Assembly: GCA_947588355.1 (NCBI GenBank)
Contig: CANPYI010000002.1
Coordinates: forward strand, 56,195 to 120,194
Source: an uncultured Clostridia bacterium
GTDB taxonomy: Bacteria; Bacillota; Clostridia; Christensenellales; UBA1242
Length of the DNA stretch: 64,000 nucleotides
Direction of reading: 5' to 3'
Shown piece after piece: positions 1 through 12,600 of this stretch. Both the position numbers and the translations under genes were made by a program. The notes below the pieces were generated by a model, which made no database searches, was not told the origin of the DNA, and saw only the letters and a list, made by a program, of their open reading frames with translations. How positions within the stretch are numbered: the first letter of the stretch is position 1; each line of letters starts with the position of its first letter.

Positions 1-2
1 TT

Positions 3-530
3 GCTGAGGCTGTGGAGTCAACAGGCATTTTTAATCTTTTGCAAGAAATTGATTTGAAGCCTTCGGACACGCGAATAGTAAAAGAATTTATTCGCGCCAA
101 AGTTTTGCCAGTATTCACAAAATTTCAAATAGATGAAATTGCCAACAAATTGAATTGGGACGAAGTGGGCAATTTGGACGGAAAAACAAAAGTTGAAATT
201 TCGGACATATTAAGCAAATTGAGAGTGCAATTTACAAGTTTTGTGAATGATTTTGTTGTCAAGGATACCGGTTACAAACAACTCTCGACAGAAGAAATGA
301 AATCGCTATTTTCCAAAACTGAGGAATTTTTGTTGCAAACAGATGGTTATTTTAAATCAATTGAACAACTTGAAATAGAAAAACTTGCTCTCACTTACGA
401 CAACGACATGAACGAATATAAACAAACAAACAAATTGGCGGAAGTTTATTTGCAAAACATCAAAACTTTTGTTAATGAGATTTTGCCTAACTTCCTTAGT
501 GACATAAAGAGCGATATTTACGAAATTTAA
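3..530 (+). CDS. C-terminal part of an unknown protein, truncated by the window edge
   Basis: The reading frame is open from base 3 and has no stop upstream, so the first GTG in the track (base 12) is probably not the real start; GAGG lies only 2 nt before it. About 175 residues are visible. They are strongly acidic and Lys/Glu-rich, predicted mostly alpha-helical, with no transmembrane segment or recognisable catalytic motif. The stop is 18 nt before the gltX ATG on the same strand, so the two are probably co-transcribed. I do not recognise the family. The reading frame is credible because it is long, in the coding direction and has the codon use of its neighbours. Confidence 0.7.
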   Translation, partial: AEAVESTGIFNLLQEIDLKPSDTRIVKEFIRAKVLPVFTKFQIDEIANKLNWDEVGNLDGKTKVEISDILSKLRVQFTSFVNDFVVKDTGYKQLSTEEMKSLFSKTEEFLLQTDGYFKSIEQLEIEKLALTYDNDMNEYKQTNKLAEVYLQNIKTFVNEILPNFLSDIKSDIYEI

Positions 531-548
531 ATTTAAATCGGAGTGAAT

Positions 549-2180
549 ATGGATTACAAAAAATTGGCAGAATTGTTGTTTCCAAACAACAAACTCACAG
601 TTGAGGAAATCGAAAAAAAATATCCTAAAAGAAATCTTAAGCAAGGTGCACAAGTCACAAGATTTGCACCTAGTCCAACCGGATATATGCATCTGGGAGG
701 TTTTTTCCAAGCACTTATTGACTGGAATATTGCCAAACGCTCAAACGGAGTTTTTTATCTTAGGATAGAAGATACAGACAAAAAACGCGAGGTTTCGGGT
801 GCAAGCGCAATCGTTTTGGATGTTTTGGGAAGCTATGGACTTACACCTGATGAATATGAGATGAAAGGTGGGGTCACTGTTGGCGAGTATGGGCCTTATT
901 ATCAAAGCGAGCGTGCTGAAATTTATCGTGCCTATGCAAAAAAACTCGTGAGCGAAGGAAAGGCTTTCCCTTGCTTTTGTCGAAAAACTGAAGGACTGAA
1001 TGATGTCCAAGAAAAGCGCGAGAAAAATTTTGCGGCAGGAAAGATTGAGGAAAAAGACCCTTGCCGAAATTTGACAATAGAGCAGATTGAAGAAAACTTA
1101 AAATCGGGCAAAAAATTTGCAATTCGTTTGAAAAGTGCTGGTGATGGCACAAAAAAAATCAAATTTAAAGATGGGACAAAGGGTGAAATTGAAATTCAAC
1201 AAAACAGTGCTGACGCAATTTTGCTTAAGGACGATTTGACACCAACTTACAACTTTGCACATCCAATAGATGACACTCTTATGGGCACAACCGTTGTTGT
1301 GAGGGGTGAAGAATGGCTGCCCTCATATCCGCTTCATGCCGAAATTTTTGAGGCGTTGGGATTCAAGCAGCCAAAATATATCCACACACCTCTTATTTAC
1401 AAATTGAATGAAAAAGGCAACAAAAACAAGATTTCAAAACGAAAACATCCCGAAGCGGATATGCGTTTCTTTGACAAAGAAGGATATGACAAAGAAGCAG
1501 TGATAGAATATTTGATAAATCTGATAAATTCCAATTTTGAAATTTGGCGAAAACAAAATCCAACAAGCGATATTATGGAATTTCCGTTTGATGGCTTTAA
1601 GATCACTGCAAACACGCCAATTTTTGACTTTGTGAAGTTGAATGATATTTCAAAAGAGATTGTTTCTCATTATTCTGCTGAAAAATGCTACGAAAACTTG
1701 TTGTTTTGGGCAAAAAACTATTCACTCGAAAATGTTCAATATCTGAAAAACGAACGTGAGTATGTCACAAAAATACTCAATATAGACCGCGAAAAGCCAA
1801 AACCAAGAAAGGATATATACAAATGGAGCATGTTTTTTGATTTGTACGATTATATGTTTGGTGCACCAAAGAAATTTGAAATTGAAGATTCAGAGCGCAA
1901 CAATTTTGAAACTGTGTTGAAAGCCTACAAAAAATATTTGACTCTTTCTTCAAAAGATGCATGGTTTGAAAATGTGAAAAAGATGGCAGGTGAACTTGGA
2001 TATGCGACCGACAATTCTGAATACAAGAAAAATCCTGAAAAATATCTTGGAAATGTTGCCAAGGTTTGCGAATATATTCGCGTGGCAATCACAGGCAGAA
2101 AAAATTCGCCGGATTTGTTTGAAATAATGAATTTACTTGGAGAAAAGGAAGTTTTAAAAAGAATTTCTTTAATTGTTTAA
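549..2180 (+). CDS. gltX: Glutamate--tRNA ligase
   Basis: A class I aminoacyl-tRNA synthetase that charges tRNA(Glu), and possibly tRNA(Gln), in the cytoplasm. The signature APSPTGYMHLGG near residues 40-51 is the HIGH-box region with a variant HLGG. RIEDTDKKRE follows it, and KISKRK near residue 294 is the KMSKS loop. The length of 543 aa and the N-terminus beginning MDYKKLAELLFP match the longer clostridial GltX type. I prefer the ATG at 549: GGAG at 540-543 sits 5 nt before it, while the upstream GTG at 543 overlaps that site. No gatCAB genes are in the window, so discriminating versus non-discriminating activity cannot be decided. Confidence 0.93.
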   Translation: MDYKKLAELLFPNNKLTVEEIEKKYPKRNLKQGAQVTRFAPSPTGYMHLGGFFQALIDWNIAKRSNGVFYLRIEDTDKKREVSGASAIVLDVLGSYGLTPDEYEMKGGVTVGEYGPYYQSERAEIYRAYAKKLVSEGKAFPCFCRKTEGLNDVQEKREKNFAAGKIEEKDPCRNLTIEQIEENLKSGKKFAIRLKSAGDGTKKIKFKDGTKGEIEIQQNSADAILLKDDLTPTYNFAHPIDDTLMGTTVVVRGEEWLPSYPLHAEIFEALGFKQPKYIHTPLIYKLNEKGNKNKISKRKHPEADMRFFDKEGYDKEAVIEYLINLINSNFEIWRKQNPTSDIMEFPFDGFKITANTPIFDFVKLNDISKEIVSHYSAEKCYENLLFWAKNYSLENVQYLKNEREYVTKILNIDREKPKPRKDIYKWSMFFDLYDYMFGAPKKFEIEDSERNNFETVLKAYKKYLTLSSKDAWFENVKKMAGELGYATDNSEYKKNPEKYLGNVAKVCEYIRVAITGRKNSPDLFEIMNLLGEKEVLKRISLIV

Positions 2181-2219
2181 AAATAAAAAATAAATTAAAA
2201 TTATTTTTAAAAATATTTT

Positions 2220-2248
2220 TTGACATATTTTTAGAATAAAAATAAAAT
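2220..2248 (+). promoter_or_regulatory. Predicted promoter of trpS
   Basis: TTGACA (2220-2225), a 17-bp spacer and TAAAAT (2243-2248). The predicted start near 2255 leaves a leader of about 115 nt before trpS. Confidence 0.6.
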
Positions 2249-2294
2249 AAATTCAAAGAAAATCTACGCTCCGCTAAATTAAAGGCGAAAAAAC

Positions 2295-2345
2295 ACTTTA
2301 AAAAAATATAAAAAACATTTTTTTAATATTTTTTGAAGTTTTTTT
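2295..2345 (+). terminator. AT-only hairpin plus U-tract inside the trpS leader
   Basis: An arm at 2295-2315 pairs with 2319-2339 over about 20 base pairs with two single-base bulges and one G-U pair, around a 3-nt loop, followed by T6 at 2340-2345. It lies between the predicted trpS promoter and the ribosome binding site, so it could be a gltX terminator or a trpS attenuator. No T-box consensus is visible in the leader. Confidence 0.55.
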
Positions 2346-2370
2346 AAAATAAAAAATATTGGAGAAAATT

Positions 2371-3441
2371 ATGAAAAATTCTCAAAAAATTATTTTGACA
2401 GGAGACAGGCCAACGGGCAATTTGCATATTGGACATTATGTCGGCTCAATCGCAAACAGACTTGCGTTGCAACAAAAAGGAGATTTTGAAAAGTTTTACA
2501 TTTTGATTGCCGATACGCAAGCGCTTACTGACAATGCTGAAAATGTTGACAAAGTGAAAAACAATGTTATACAGGTTGCAATAGACTATCTTGCCGCTGG
2601 CATCGACCCTGACAAAGTGGATATTATTCTGCAATCACAAATTCCCGAACTTGCCGAAATGACGATGTATTTTATGAATCTTGTGACAGTTGCACGATTA
2701 AACAGAAACCCAACAGTGAAGGAAGAAATAAAGCAACGAGGGTTCAGTACTTCAATGCCAGCCGGATTTTTGTGCTATCCCGTAAGTCAAGCATCTGACA
2801 TTTTGGCTTTTGGAAGCACAGTTGTGCCGGTTGGGGAAGATCAACTTCCGATGTTGGAACAAACTCGAGAGATTGTCCGCAGTTTTCACAACACATACAA
2901 CTGCGATATTTTTCCGATGCCAACCGCACTTTTGCCGGAAAACAAAGCGTGTCACAGACTTGTTGGCATTGATGGAAATGCAAAAATGAGCAAAAGCCTT
3001 GGCAATTGCATCTATTTGAAGGACGAACCAGATATTGTCAAGCAAAAAATAATGAATGCGTACACAGATCCAACACACGTGAAAGTTTCTGACCCCGGTC
3101 ATGTGGAAGGCAATGTGGTTTTTGCCTATCTTGACGCATTTTGCAAAGATGAGCATTTCAAAAAGTTTTTGCCAGAATACACCAATTTGGACGAACTTAA
3201 GGCACATTACAGTCGCGGTGGACTTGGAGATGTGAAGATAAAGTTGTTTTTAAACAATATTTTGCAAGAACTTTTGACTCCAATCCGCGCAAAACGTGCA
3301 GAACTCGAAAAAGATGTTGACAAAATTTATGAAATGCTTTTAAACAATTCCAAAAAAGCAAGCAAAGTTGCAGGTGAAACTTTGAGGAAAATGAAGCATG
3401 CCATGGGCTTGGATTATGAAAAATTTCTAAAAAATAAATAA
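2371..3441 (+). CDS. trpS: Tryptophan--tRNA ligase
   Basis: A class I synthetase of 356 aa that charges tRNA(Trp). GDRPTGNLHIGHYVGS at residues 11-26 contains the HIGH motif and the TrpRS-specific PTG element. AKMSKSLGN near residue 204 is the KMSKS loop. The ORF track begins at a TTG at 2359, but GGAG at 2361-2364 is 6 nt before the ATG at 2371, so the ATG is the start. The gene has its own predicted promoter and a 115-nt leader containing a terminator-like hairpin, and a strong intrinsic terminator overlaps its stop codon. It is therefore probably a monocistronic unit separate from gltX. Confidence 0.95.
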   Translation: MKNSQKIILTGDRPTGNLHIGHYVGSIANRLALQQKGDFEKFYILIADTQALTDNAENVDKVKNNVIQVAIDYLAAGIDPDKVDIILQSQIPELAEMTMYFMNLVTVARLNRNPTVKEEIKQRGFSTSMPAGFLCYPVSQASDILAFGSTVVPVGEDQLPMLEQTREIVRSFHNTYNCDIFPMPTALLPENKACHRLVGIDGNAKMSKSLGNCIYLKDEPDIVKQKIMNAYTDPTHVKVSDPGHVEGNVVFAYLDAFCKDEHFKKFLPEYTNLDELKAHYSRGGLGDVKIKLFLNNILQELLTPIRAKRAELEKDVDKIYEMLLNNSKKASKVAGETLRKMKHAMGLDYEKFLKNK

Positions 3442-3470
3442 AAAACACGCAAAAAACGCGTGTTTTTTTT
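3441..3470 (+). terminator. Intrinsic terminator of trpS
   Basis: The arms AAAAACACGC and GCGTGTTTTT surround a 7-nt loop and run into a T-tract. It begins at the last base of the trpS stop codon. Confidence 0.85.
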
Positions 3471-3588
3471 ATTTTTATAAATTTTATTATGCATGGCACA
3501 TTTGGTGTCATTGAAACAAAACAGGTTTTGCAGGGCGATTGTCGGTTAAAAAAAGTTTTTATATATATAATATTTTTATATATTTCGT

Positions 3589-3618
3589 TTGCATTTTTTT
3601 GCGGAGAAATGTTAAAAT
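3589..3618 (+). promoter_or_regulatory. Predicted promoter of the giant surface-protein gene
   Basis: TTGCAT (3589-3594), an 18-bp spacer and TAAAAT (3613-3618) with an extended TGt element. The predicted start is near 3625, giving a leader of about 42 nt that holds a small CTGT/ACAG hairpin. The upstream 3476-3588 is AT-rich with only a weak 7-bp hairpin. Confidence 0.6.
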
Positions 3619-3666
3619 TTGTCTGTAAGTGACAGAAAATTGTCGAGCATACTGTGGAAAGGTAGT

Positions 3667-6600
3667 ATGAAAAACAAAATCGTATTCATCTTAATCGTTT
3701 TTGTGTTTGGACTTTGTGGGGTGTTTGGCGTTTGCGGACTCCCATCTTTTCAAGTGAATGCAAGCAGTGCACAGTCAGATATTTGGAATGGTGAATATGT
3801 TGGCTCTGATGATATCGGCGAATCGGACTGGTTTTTTGACCAAAGCACAAACAGTTTTCATATTCGCAGTGCAAAAGGGCTTTCTTTTTTTGCAAGTCAA
3901 TTAAATTCGATGGGCGGCAGTGCCGCATATGACGGGAAAACTGTCTTTCTTGACACAGATATAGATTTGGCAGGACATTCATGGACTCCGATCAGTGTTG
4001 ATGTTGGCAATGCGTTTAATGGAACTTTTGATGCGCAAGGCCATTTTGTATTCAATTTAAACATTTCGGCTGGCAGCAATTATGCTGGCTTTTTTGGTGT
4101 GTTGGGTGCAAATGCAGCAATCAAAAATTTAAATTTAAGAAATGTCAAAATTTCTTCTGATTCGGCAACTCGTGTTGGCGGGCTTGTGGGCTTTCAAAAT
4201 TCCGGTTCGCTTGTTATTGACAACTGCTCGGTCAAAGGAGTGTTTGGACAACTTAATGCTTCAGCAAATACCGGCGGCTTTGTTGGACAAGCAGACAGTG
4301 TCACAATTTCAAACAGCATGGCTGATATTTCTGTCAGTGACACCACGAATGGTGCTGTTGGTGGGCTTGTTGGTCTTGCAAAAGACGTCAAAATAAATTA
4401 TTCCTATTTTGCAGGAAAGATTGAAACAACTTCCGCGCATATCGGCGGACTTGTTGGTGAAATTTCAAATTCCACACAATCAAGCATAGAAAATTCATAC
4501 ACGATTGGCACTTTGACTGCAAATGGAGGTGCTCAACTTGGCGGACTTGCGGGACATGTTGCCGGAAGTTTGACAATTGACCATGTTTACAACGGCGGGA
4601 AAATCAAATACACACTCAAAGAGGGCAGTTACATCGGAGGGCTTGTCGGTCTTGCAGTTTTTGGACAAACAAAAATTTCAAACTCGCTTATGTTGGGGCA
4701 AATGATTGGCGAAGAAGCAGGTGCAGGAAAATATTCGCCTTTATATTGCAGCGAAACTCAAACAATTCAACTTGACAAAGTTTATTTTGAAAACACACTA
4801 AAACATCAGCAAGAAGAGTCAGAATATGCGCTTGAAGACTTGACTTTCTTGGCAAAAACAAAGGATTTTTATGTCAACAGTCAATATTTTGACTCAATCT
4901 GGGATTTTGACAAAGGTTGGAAGATTGTTTCGGGCGATTTTCCTGTTTTTGTCGCTGGACATCAGACATTTAATAACGACAGTGAACTTTCAAGCGGAAC
5001 AACGTTGCTGCTTGGACAAGGCACATCTGAATCTCCATATTTGATTGAAACAGCAGGTGATTTGGCACTTGTTTCAAAAATTTATGGAGTTGGAGTTGAT
5101 GGCATCTCTTCAGATGAACACTATTTTACTTTGCAGAACGATATCAACTTGATCGGAAAAACTTGGATTCCAATCGGCACAACATCATCTTTTGTTGGAG
5201 TGTTTGACGGCAATGGTCACACAATTTCTGGGCTGACATGTTCGTTGCACGACCAATTTGAATATCATGGTCTGTTTGCTCAGACGGGTGATGCAGTGAT
5301 CAAAAATCTGACGATTGACAATGTTGATTTTGTAAATGAAGGGGCAAAAGCAAAGTCATCGCTTATTGGCAACGTCGCTGGAAATACATATTTGATCAAT
5401 TGCGTTGACAAAACTGATCTTTCAACAATCGCAAATGTGGAAAATGGAAATTTGTATGTTGCTTATGGCAAAAACAATCTTTCTGAAAATGTTGTTGATG
5501 AAAATTCGCTCAATCTTAAAAATATTGAAATTACAAAACTTTACGATGTTACAATAGCGGGCAATGGTGGAAATTTTTATACAGAAAATGTTGCCGAAAA
5601 AACTAACGATGAAAATAATACAAAAAAGATAAAAACAAACGAGTCTAAAACAGGACTTAATGCAAATTATATCTACAATGGCGAATATCACGTTTTGCTT
5701 GACGAAGACGGCAACGCAGTGAGACAAGAAATTGACAGCACTTTTGGAAAAAATCTTCCAAAACTTTCAAAAGATGTTGGAGAGGCGGATATTCTTGTTC
5801 AACGCGGATTCAAATTGCAAGGCTATGCCTATGGCGATGATATAGAGCAAATTGCTTACTCTTCAGAGACTGAAGAATGGACAAATTTCCAGCCTTCAAA
5901 AGCGGTGAATGGTTTAAGCGCAAATTGGCAAGAGGCCACAACAACAATCAAAGTTGTTTACAACAAATATGAACAAGAAAACTTTGATGTTGAAAGCAAC
6001 ACTGAAAATTCTTATATTGGCAAAACTCTTGTGGACAAAGACGAACAAGAAATTTCAACTGTCACAAAAGATCAACAAAAAGTGGAAATTATGTCAGACG
6101 GCAGTGATCTTTATGCCGAATTTGTTGTGCCATATGATTCATTTTTGGAAAATTGGGAGTATATTTTTGAGACTCCAAAATACAAAACTGAGCAAAGTTC
6201 AGCAAAACTTCGTGGGGAAAACTTTGAAATTGAGGGGATTTTTGAAAATTTTGAAAACGGTGAATTTTCAAAACAATTGCTTGCCAAACCGACATCTTTT
6301 GCAAATCGTGATCTGACAGTTTACACAAAATGGAAAGGACAAGAAAAAAACAACACAATTACATTTGAATTTACTGCAGACGATCAAGATATTGATTTAA
6401 GACAAGTTTTTGCGGAACAAAACTTTTCTCTTTTTGGATATAACGAGCAAAATTTAAACAAACCTCAATCATACGCTTCCAGCATTGTGGAACAAACCAA
6501 TCGTTCTTACAAGATTTCTTTCAGATACGATTCACTTTTCAGTGATAGATTGGACAATTATTTGCAATTTGCACTTTCATTCAGTCAAGGTTACAGATTA

Positions 6601-9600
6601 AACTTGGGTGGGGCAACGGGCAATTCCGAACAAATTTTAAGAAATCTGATTACCGCAAACGACATCGATTCAAATTTTGGAAGATTGAAATTTGATGTTT
6701 ATTCCTTTTCAAACATCGAAGATTTTAATAGTGTCAAATTCTACAATTTGTACGGAGATGTGACATTCAAATTTAATGTTGCAAAAGAATCATATATTGA
6801 CAATCTTACAATTTCAAGCGGAGTTTATTTTGGAATTGGACCGAGAGAAATCTTTAAGGTGCAAAAAGATGAATCGGGCTCTATCACTTCCAATGTGCAA
6901 ATCAACAACAGGTCCGTTTGGAGTGATATTTTGACAATTATTCAAAGTGAACAACTTAAGGAAGATCTTGCTTCGCAGCAAGAACTGTATCTTGCAGTTG
7001 ACTTGGTCAACAAAAAACTGATGTTTTCGATGGCAAGCAATCAGGTTGTTGACGAAATTGACATTTCAGAACTTATTGACCAAAATAATTCATTTTCGCT
7101 TCAGTATCGTGCTGATTTTACAAGCAACATCACTTACACTATCACTTATACAGATGTGGATATCAAAACTTTGAAACTTGAAAGAGGTGACAAAACTCTT
7201 GTAAGCGTTTATTTTGACCAAATCGACCAAGAGTCTGCCACAATCGAATATCAAGCAACAAACGACTTTGTGTTTATCTTTTCAGCACAAGACAATTCTT
7301 CTTTTTCAACTTATGGCTATGACAATGTTGATGGTGTAAAATTTCCTAACGTCAAGGTTTTGGAATACTCTGCAGAAGAACTTGAAAGTCCACCGACAAA
7401 ATTTATGGTTGATTTTGATGATGTGGTAAGACAAGCAAAACAAAACGGCGAAGTTTTGAAAGGCGAGTTGCGTGCTGTCACAAGGTACACCAATGCAACA
7501 TTTAAGTTTGATTTCAGGCATGAGGCGGAACTTGAGCAAGTTTCACAAACTGCCTCGCAAATGGGCGCCAATGCACCAAAAATAATCAACATAAGTGGAG
7601 GCGGAAAATATTCCGTTGGCACAAATGGCACAGCAACAGTGTATATTGAAAATTCTGACTATTTCAGATTTTTTGCAGACAGAAATGGCAGCGAAACGGC
7701 AAGCCTTTACAGTGACGGCAATATGGGCGAGTATCCAAAGAATGAACATTTCAATGTCAGGGTGGTTGTTTCAAATGTCGGAACCGAATCTCAAGAATTT
7801 GTTACAAATTTCAACTCGGCAAATGACATGTTTTTGAATGCTTCAATCGAAAAGTTTTCCAAAGGCACACAAGTTGATGAATTGGGAACATTCTTGCATG
7901 ATGTTTACAAAATTTCGCTTTACTATTTGTCAACCGACCAACTGACCGGTTTAAGAGCAGGGCTTTACACCATCACTCTTGTTTGCACAGATGTGTTGTA
8001 TTCAATTGATTACTCAACACGTTTTGTTGAATACAACGATTTGTATGACGAAAATCTTGGCGGATTGAGTCAAGCAAAGTTGCTTGACGATGAACTACAA
8101 TTTTCGTCACAAGAAGATTCTTCAATTCAAACAAACGTTACAGTTTCAGATGCACAAAATCTTGAAAATTCAATCACAAACATAAAATTCTCTGATGAAG
8201 TAAACCTTTCAACGTCGTTGGGTGAAGACAACAAAGGATACACTTTCTTTAGGTGGCTTGCAAAGTCTGAGGGTGGAACAAAGGTTTTTGCAGCACAAAA
8301 TTACAGTTCGCAATTTGGAAATATCTTTCAAGCATCAAGCATTTTGACTGAAGGCATGACGGCAAACAAAATTACATTGTCGGCCATTTATGTCAAAAAA
8401 CAAATCACGCTTTCTCTTGCACAAAGCGTCAAAGTTGGCGAAGTAGTGTTCACCAATGCCAAACAAGGAATCACACTTTCTATGTCAAGTGAGCAGGAGT
8501 CTATTTCAAGTTACACCTACTCTTTCACAGCAGACGAGCCTCTTGAAAAGAAGATTGATATAACTCTTGGAGGAGCAAACGGAGCGGGATTTTACTTCAC
8601 GGGCTACAGAATTGTTGATGGCACCGGCAACGAAAGAAAAACATTCACGCAAGACCAAGTAGGAATTGATGTTGATGTCATATCCAAAAAAATGACAATA
8701 AATTTAGATTGGCTTCAAGATTGGATTAAAACCGAAAACCTGTCAACAAATTCCACTTATTATATCCAACCAATTTTACAAGAAAAGACTGCAGAAATTT
8801 ATTTCCATTCTGGCACCGGCAACGAAAACGACTTTGGTGATGGCAGAGATGGGCATGTTTTCCAAAGCAACAATCAAGAATCCACAAATCTTCAATTTCA
8901 AATTTCAAGTTTGGCAGATGCACAACTTAAATTCCGCAGTATAGTAAATTTAAATTCTGTAAGTTTTGTTTCACAAAATTCAACTCAACAAACTATTGCA
9001 AACATTTTCCATCATCGCATGGGCTATCAGCCGGATTCTCAATATTTGTGGGCTTGGACAACCAAACAGAATGCCAGCCTTGCAGATGATGAACGTATTT
9101 TTGGAAACGCATTCACTTTGACAAGTGCTTTCTTTGAGGGCGCATCACAAAAAGCAACGATTCATCTTTATCGAGTTTGGAATCCAATCTCTTACAACAT
9201 TACATTTTTGGCAAACAACGGCACTTTTGCTGACGGGCAAACCTCCTTGCAAGTGAGTGTTTTGTATGACAATGTTCTTGAAAAAGAAAATATTCCAACC
9301 GAAGATTCACAATTGAAAGTTTCTCGCTCTGGATATCATCTTTCAAGTTGGAATACAGTAGAGGGCAACATTGTGTTTACGGCAGGAGGCGATTTTAAGC
9401 CAGGAACATATTTCAACGAAAAGGGTGAATACATAGGCACAACCGATTTGACTTTGTATGCAAATTGGTCTGCAATCACTTACAACGTTGAAATCAACTT
9501 CAACGGCGCAACTCAATTTGTGGGAAAAGAAGGCGAATCAGCACAATTCCAACTTGCATATGGCAGTGCATTTAAGGATATAGTGTTTGCGGAAGGGGTG

Positions 9601-12600
9601 ACCGGCGTTGAAGCACTTTCTTCTTCAAATGTTTCGCGTCCTGGATTTTTGTTTAATGGACTTTATGCAATTTCTGACGGACAAAGCAGACGCATTTCAA
9701 ACTCCACTATATTCAATCAAGACCTGTTGTCTTTTGTCTTTCCAGAACTTTCTGGACAAGAGGACACAATTCAGCAAAATATCGCTATAGTTTTGTATGT
9801 TGGTTGGCAGACTGACCAATCTTATTTTGCACTTTCTTTAAATAACAACAATTTTGAAAATTTGGTTTACAACATGCAAGAACAACCTGTTTATCTTGCA
9901 CAAATTTTCTCAAATGAAAATGTTGTTGCAGGCAATTATGAAATTGTTGCCACTGACGATGAATTGCAGATTTCTCTTCCACAAAATGCAAATGTAGATT
10001 TGGATATCACATTGCAAAATCTTCAAAATGCCACTGTTACAGATAACAACTGGCAAAGTTTTGTTGTGCTTAATGCCGGATATTACTCCGTTGCCTTGAC
10101 AATCACCATAACAGACAAGGCTTTGATGCTGAATCTTGGAAGAATCTTGACATTGCAACTTGAGTTGCATATCACTGTCCTTAAGGCAAGCCTTGATTTA
10201 AGCGATGTCACAAATTTTGATGACATGTATTTGGTGAACAACTTGCAACGTTTGGTTGGACCATTTTTGAGTACAATTGCAAACAGCAGTCTTACAAACG
10301 CAGGCAACTTGGAAAACGCTGTTAATGTGATTAAAAATCTTGACAGCGCAGATGACCAAATTAAAAATGCAAACAATCAACAAGTTTATGAATTTGCAAT
10401 GACAAAATATTATTTGCTTGCCACGACCAACAATTCCACACAACACGCAATCTACAAAACATGGAAATATGCCGACTACCTTGCTTTCAAGCAAACTGCT
10501 TCCAAGGACTTGCTTTCTCAAATTTCTCGAAATACAATATTCTTCGGCTTTTTTGACTATCAAAGAGATGAGGACTTTCAAGATTTGACATCTTATGCCA
10601 CAAGCATAAAGATGACAGCGCAAAAAGATGAAGACACAAATTTCAATCCTGTAAATTTGAGTGTTGAAAACATAAAGATAGGAACAAGCTTTGGAATCAG
10701 GATTTCGGCAAACAATTTGGTTGAACTGCGAGTTTATGTAAAGCCAAATCCAGATGATTTTGATTACATTTTGGATAATTATGTGCTTGAAACTGACACA
10801 TACGGCAGTTATTTTGTCGGAGGCACAGCATATATAATGCCTCAAATTTTGACTTTAAAGAATTATGCGAAAAACAAATCGGCGTACTACTCACAAAGAT
10901 ACGAAGACAACCGCGATGCTCAGTTTGTTGGCGGACAGCAAACCGCTCTAATAAATGGCAGGGAATATTATCTTATTGGCAACTATAATGGTGCTCCGCT
11001 GTACTTTACGGCAAACTTAAAAACTTCAAACATTGGCTTTGAAGATGCTGAAACACCTTACACATATTCCGATTTGAAAAATTACTTGTATTTTACAGAT
11101 GTTTCATTTGTTGTTTCCAAAGGCGGAACTTACACTGACATGACTCCCTCTTTCAAGCCAATTTTGTCAGATGACGACATCTTCATAATTTTGACCACCG
11201 AAAAAGTGGCAACTTTGCAATTTAGTGCCAAATATTTGACCAAGGAAGAAAATTTTATTTATTTGCGAGATTTGATGGAAAATTTATATAAAAACATATT
11301 GCAAATAACAAAAATCACCCTTACTGACGGCACGATTATTTCGGACAACGAAAACCTTAAGACAGGCAACACATATTACAACAGCAATGAAATGGCAGTG
11401 TTTGAAATTGTTGAGAATGATTCAAACAATGTTGAAGTTTTTGTAAGCAAAGAAGTTAAAAGTGCAACCTTCTCCGTCAAAACAAAAACAATAAGTGACC
11501 GCATCGCTTTGTTTAAGTGGAGCGACCAACCTTTGTATGAGGTTGATGGTACTATGGAAGACTTGGACAGTTTTACGATTGAAATTGACAAACTTGACAC
11601 TCAATCTTCAAAAGAAGTTTCTGAATTTGAGTATTATGCGATTTTCACCGACCTTGTACGTTTGGAAATAGACAAAAACTTCCCTGAAAATTGGAATTCT
11701 GAATATGTATCCGCTCTCAAACTTGGCGAGACTGTCACCGAAAGTATTTTGCCATATGAGGAAGGCTTTGGCAGGGCAGTTTCGTTGAAACTTGTCAATG
11801 AAGACGGCTCGGAGGGAGAAGATTACACTTCAATCAATTCCGAAAATGGTGTATTTGAAGGCATAAGCAAAATTTTCAAATATGCCACTGTGAAAATGTC
11901 TGCAAGATGGGAAGTAAGGGAGGACATAGAGTGCAGTTCAAGATTTGGAGACACTTACAAACTTGCAGTGCAAAGTGTAAGCAGTTTCAATGTGAATGAT
12001 TTGTTCTTCTTGAGCAATTTAAATGACAATTTGTTTGAATATACATACAGTTGGAGTGTGACTTACAACGACATGCAACAAGGCGAATTCTTTGGCGAGA
12101 CAATCAATTTGAAAGATGGCGGAAGTGCACTTGCCAGCGGAACTTACACTTTGACCATAACGGGAACTTTGCGTAATGAATTTTTGCAGGCTGGCACTTT
12201 GGCAGATGAAACAAAAACCACAACAACATGCAGTTGTTCTGTCACTCTTGAATTTGTCAAAAACAAACTTGAAGTTTTGGATTTGCCACAAGACGAGCAA
12301 CGCACCGCAACATACAACGGCCAAGACCACAAGCGAGATTTTACGGTGCATATTGAGTACACAACTTGGGACAATGATTTGCAAAGTGAAAAACACATGT
12401 CGCTGAACATGTCTTACATCGCAAGCGGACTTATTTACTTTGAAATTGATGATGGTAAAAACACTGAGATGATTGATGCTGGCACATACAAAATTCGTTT
12501 GTGCTTGCTTGAAACATTGTTTGACCTTGGAAGTTTTTCAGAGGAACAATTTTCATTCAACTTCACTGTTTTGCCTTTCGAATTAGATTTAAATACTCAG

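Noticed and set aside
2255-2360. T-box leader for trpS
   Set aside because: No T-box core sequence or specifier-loop architecture could be found; only a hairpin with a U-tract.
10198-10845. 215-aa minus-strand ORF inside the giant gene
   Set aside because: It is one of many shadows in the giant gene; Cys/Ile-rich low-quality translation and no promoter or ribosome binding site.
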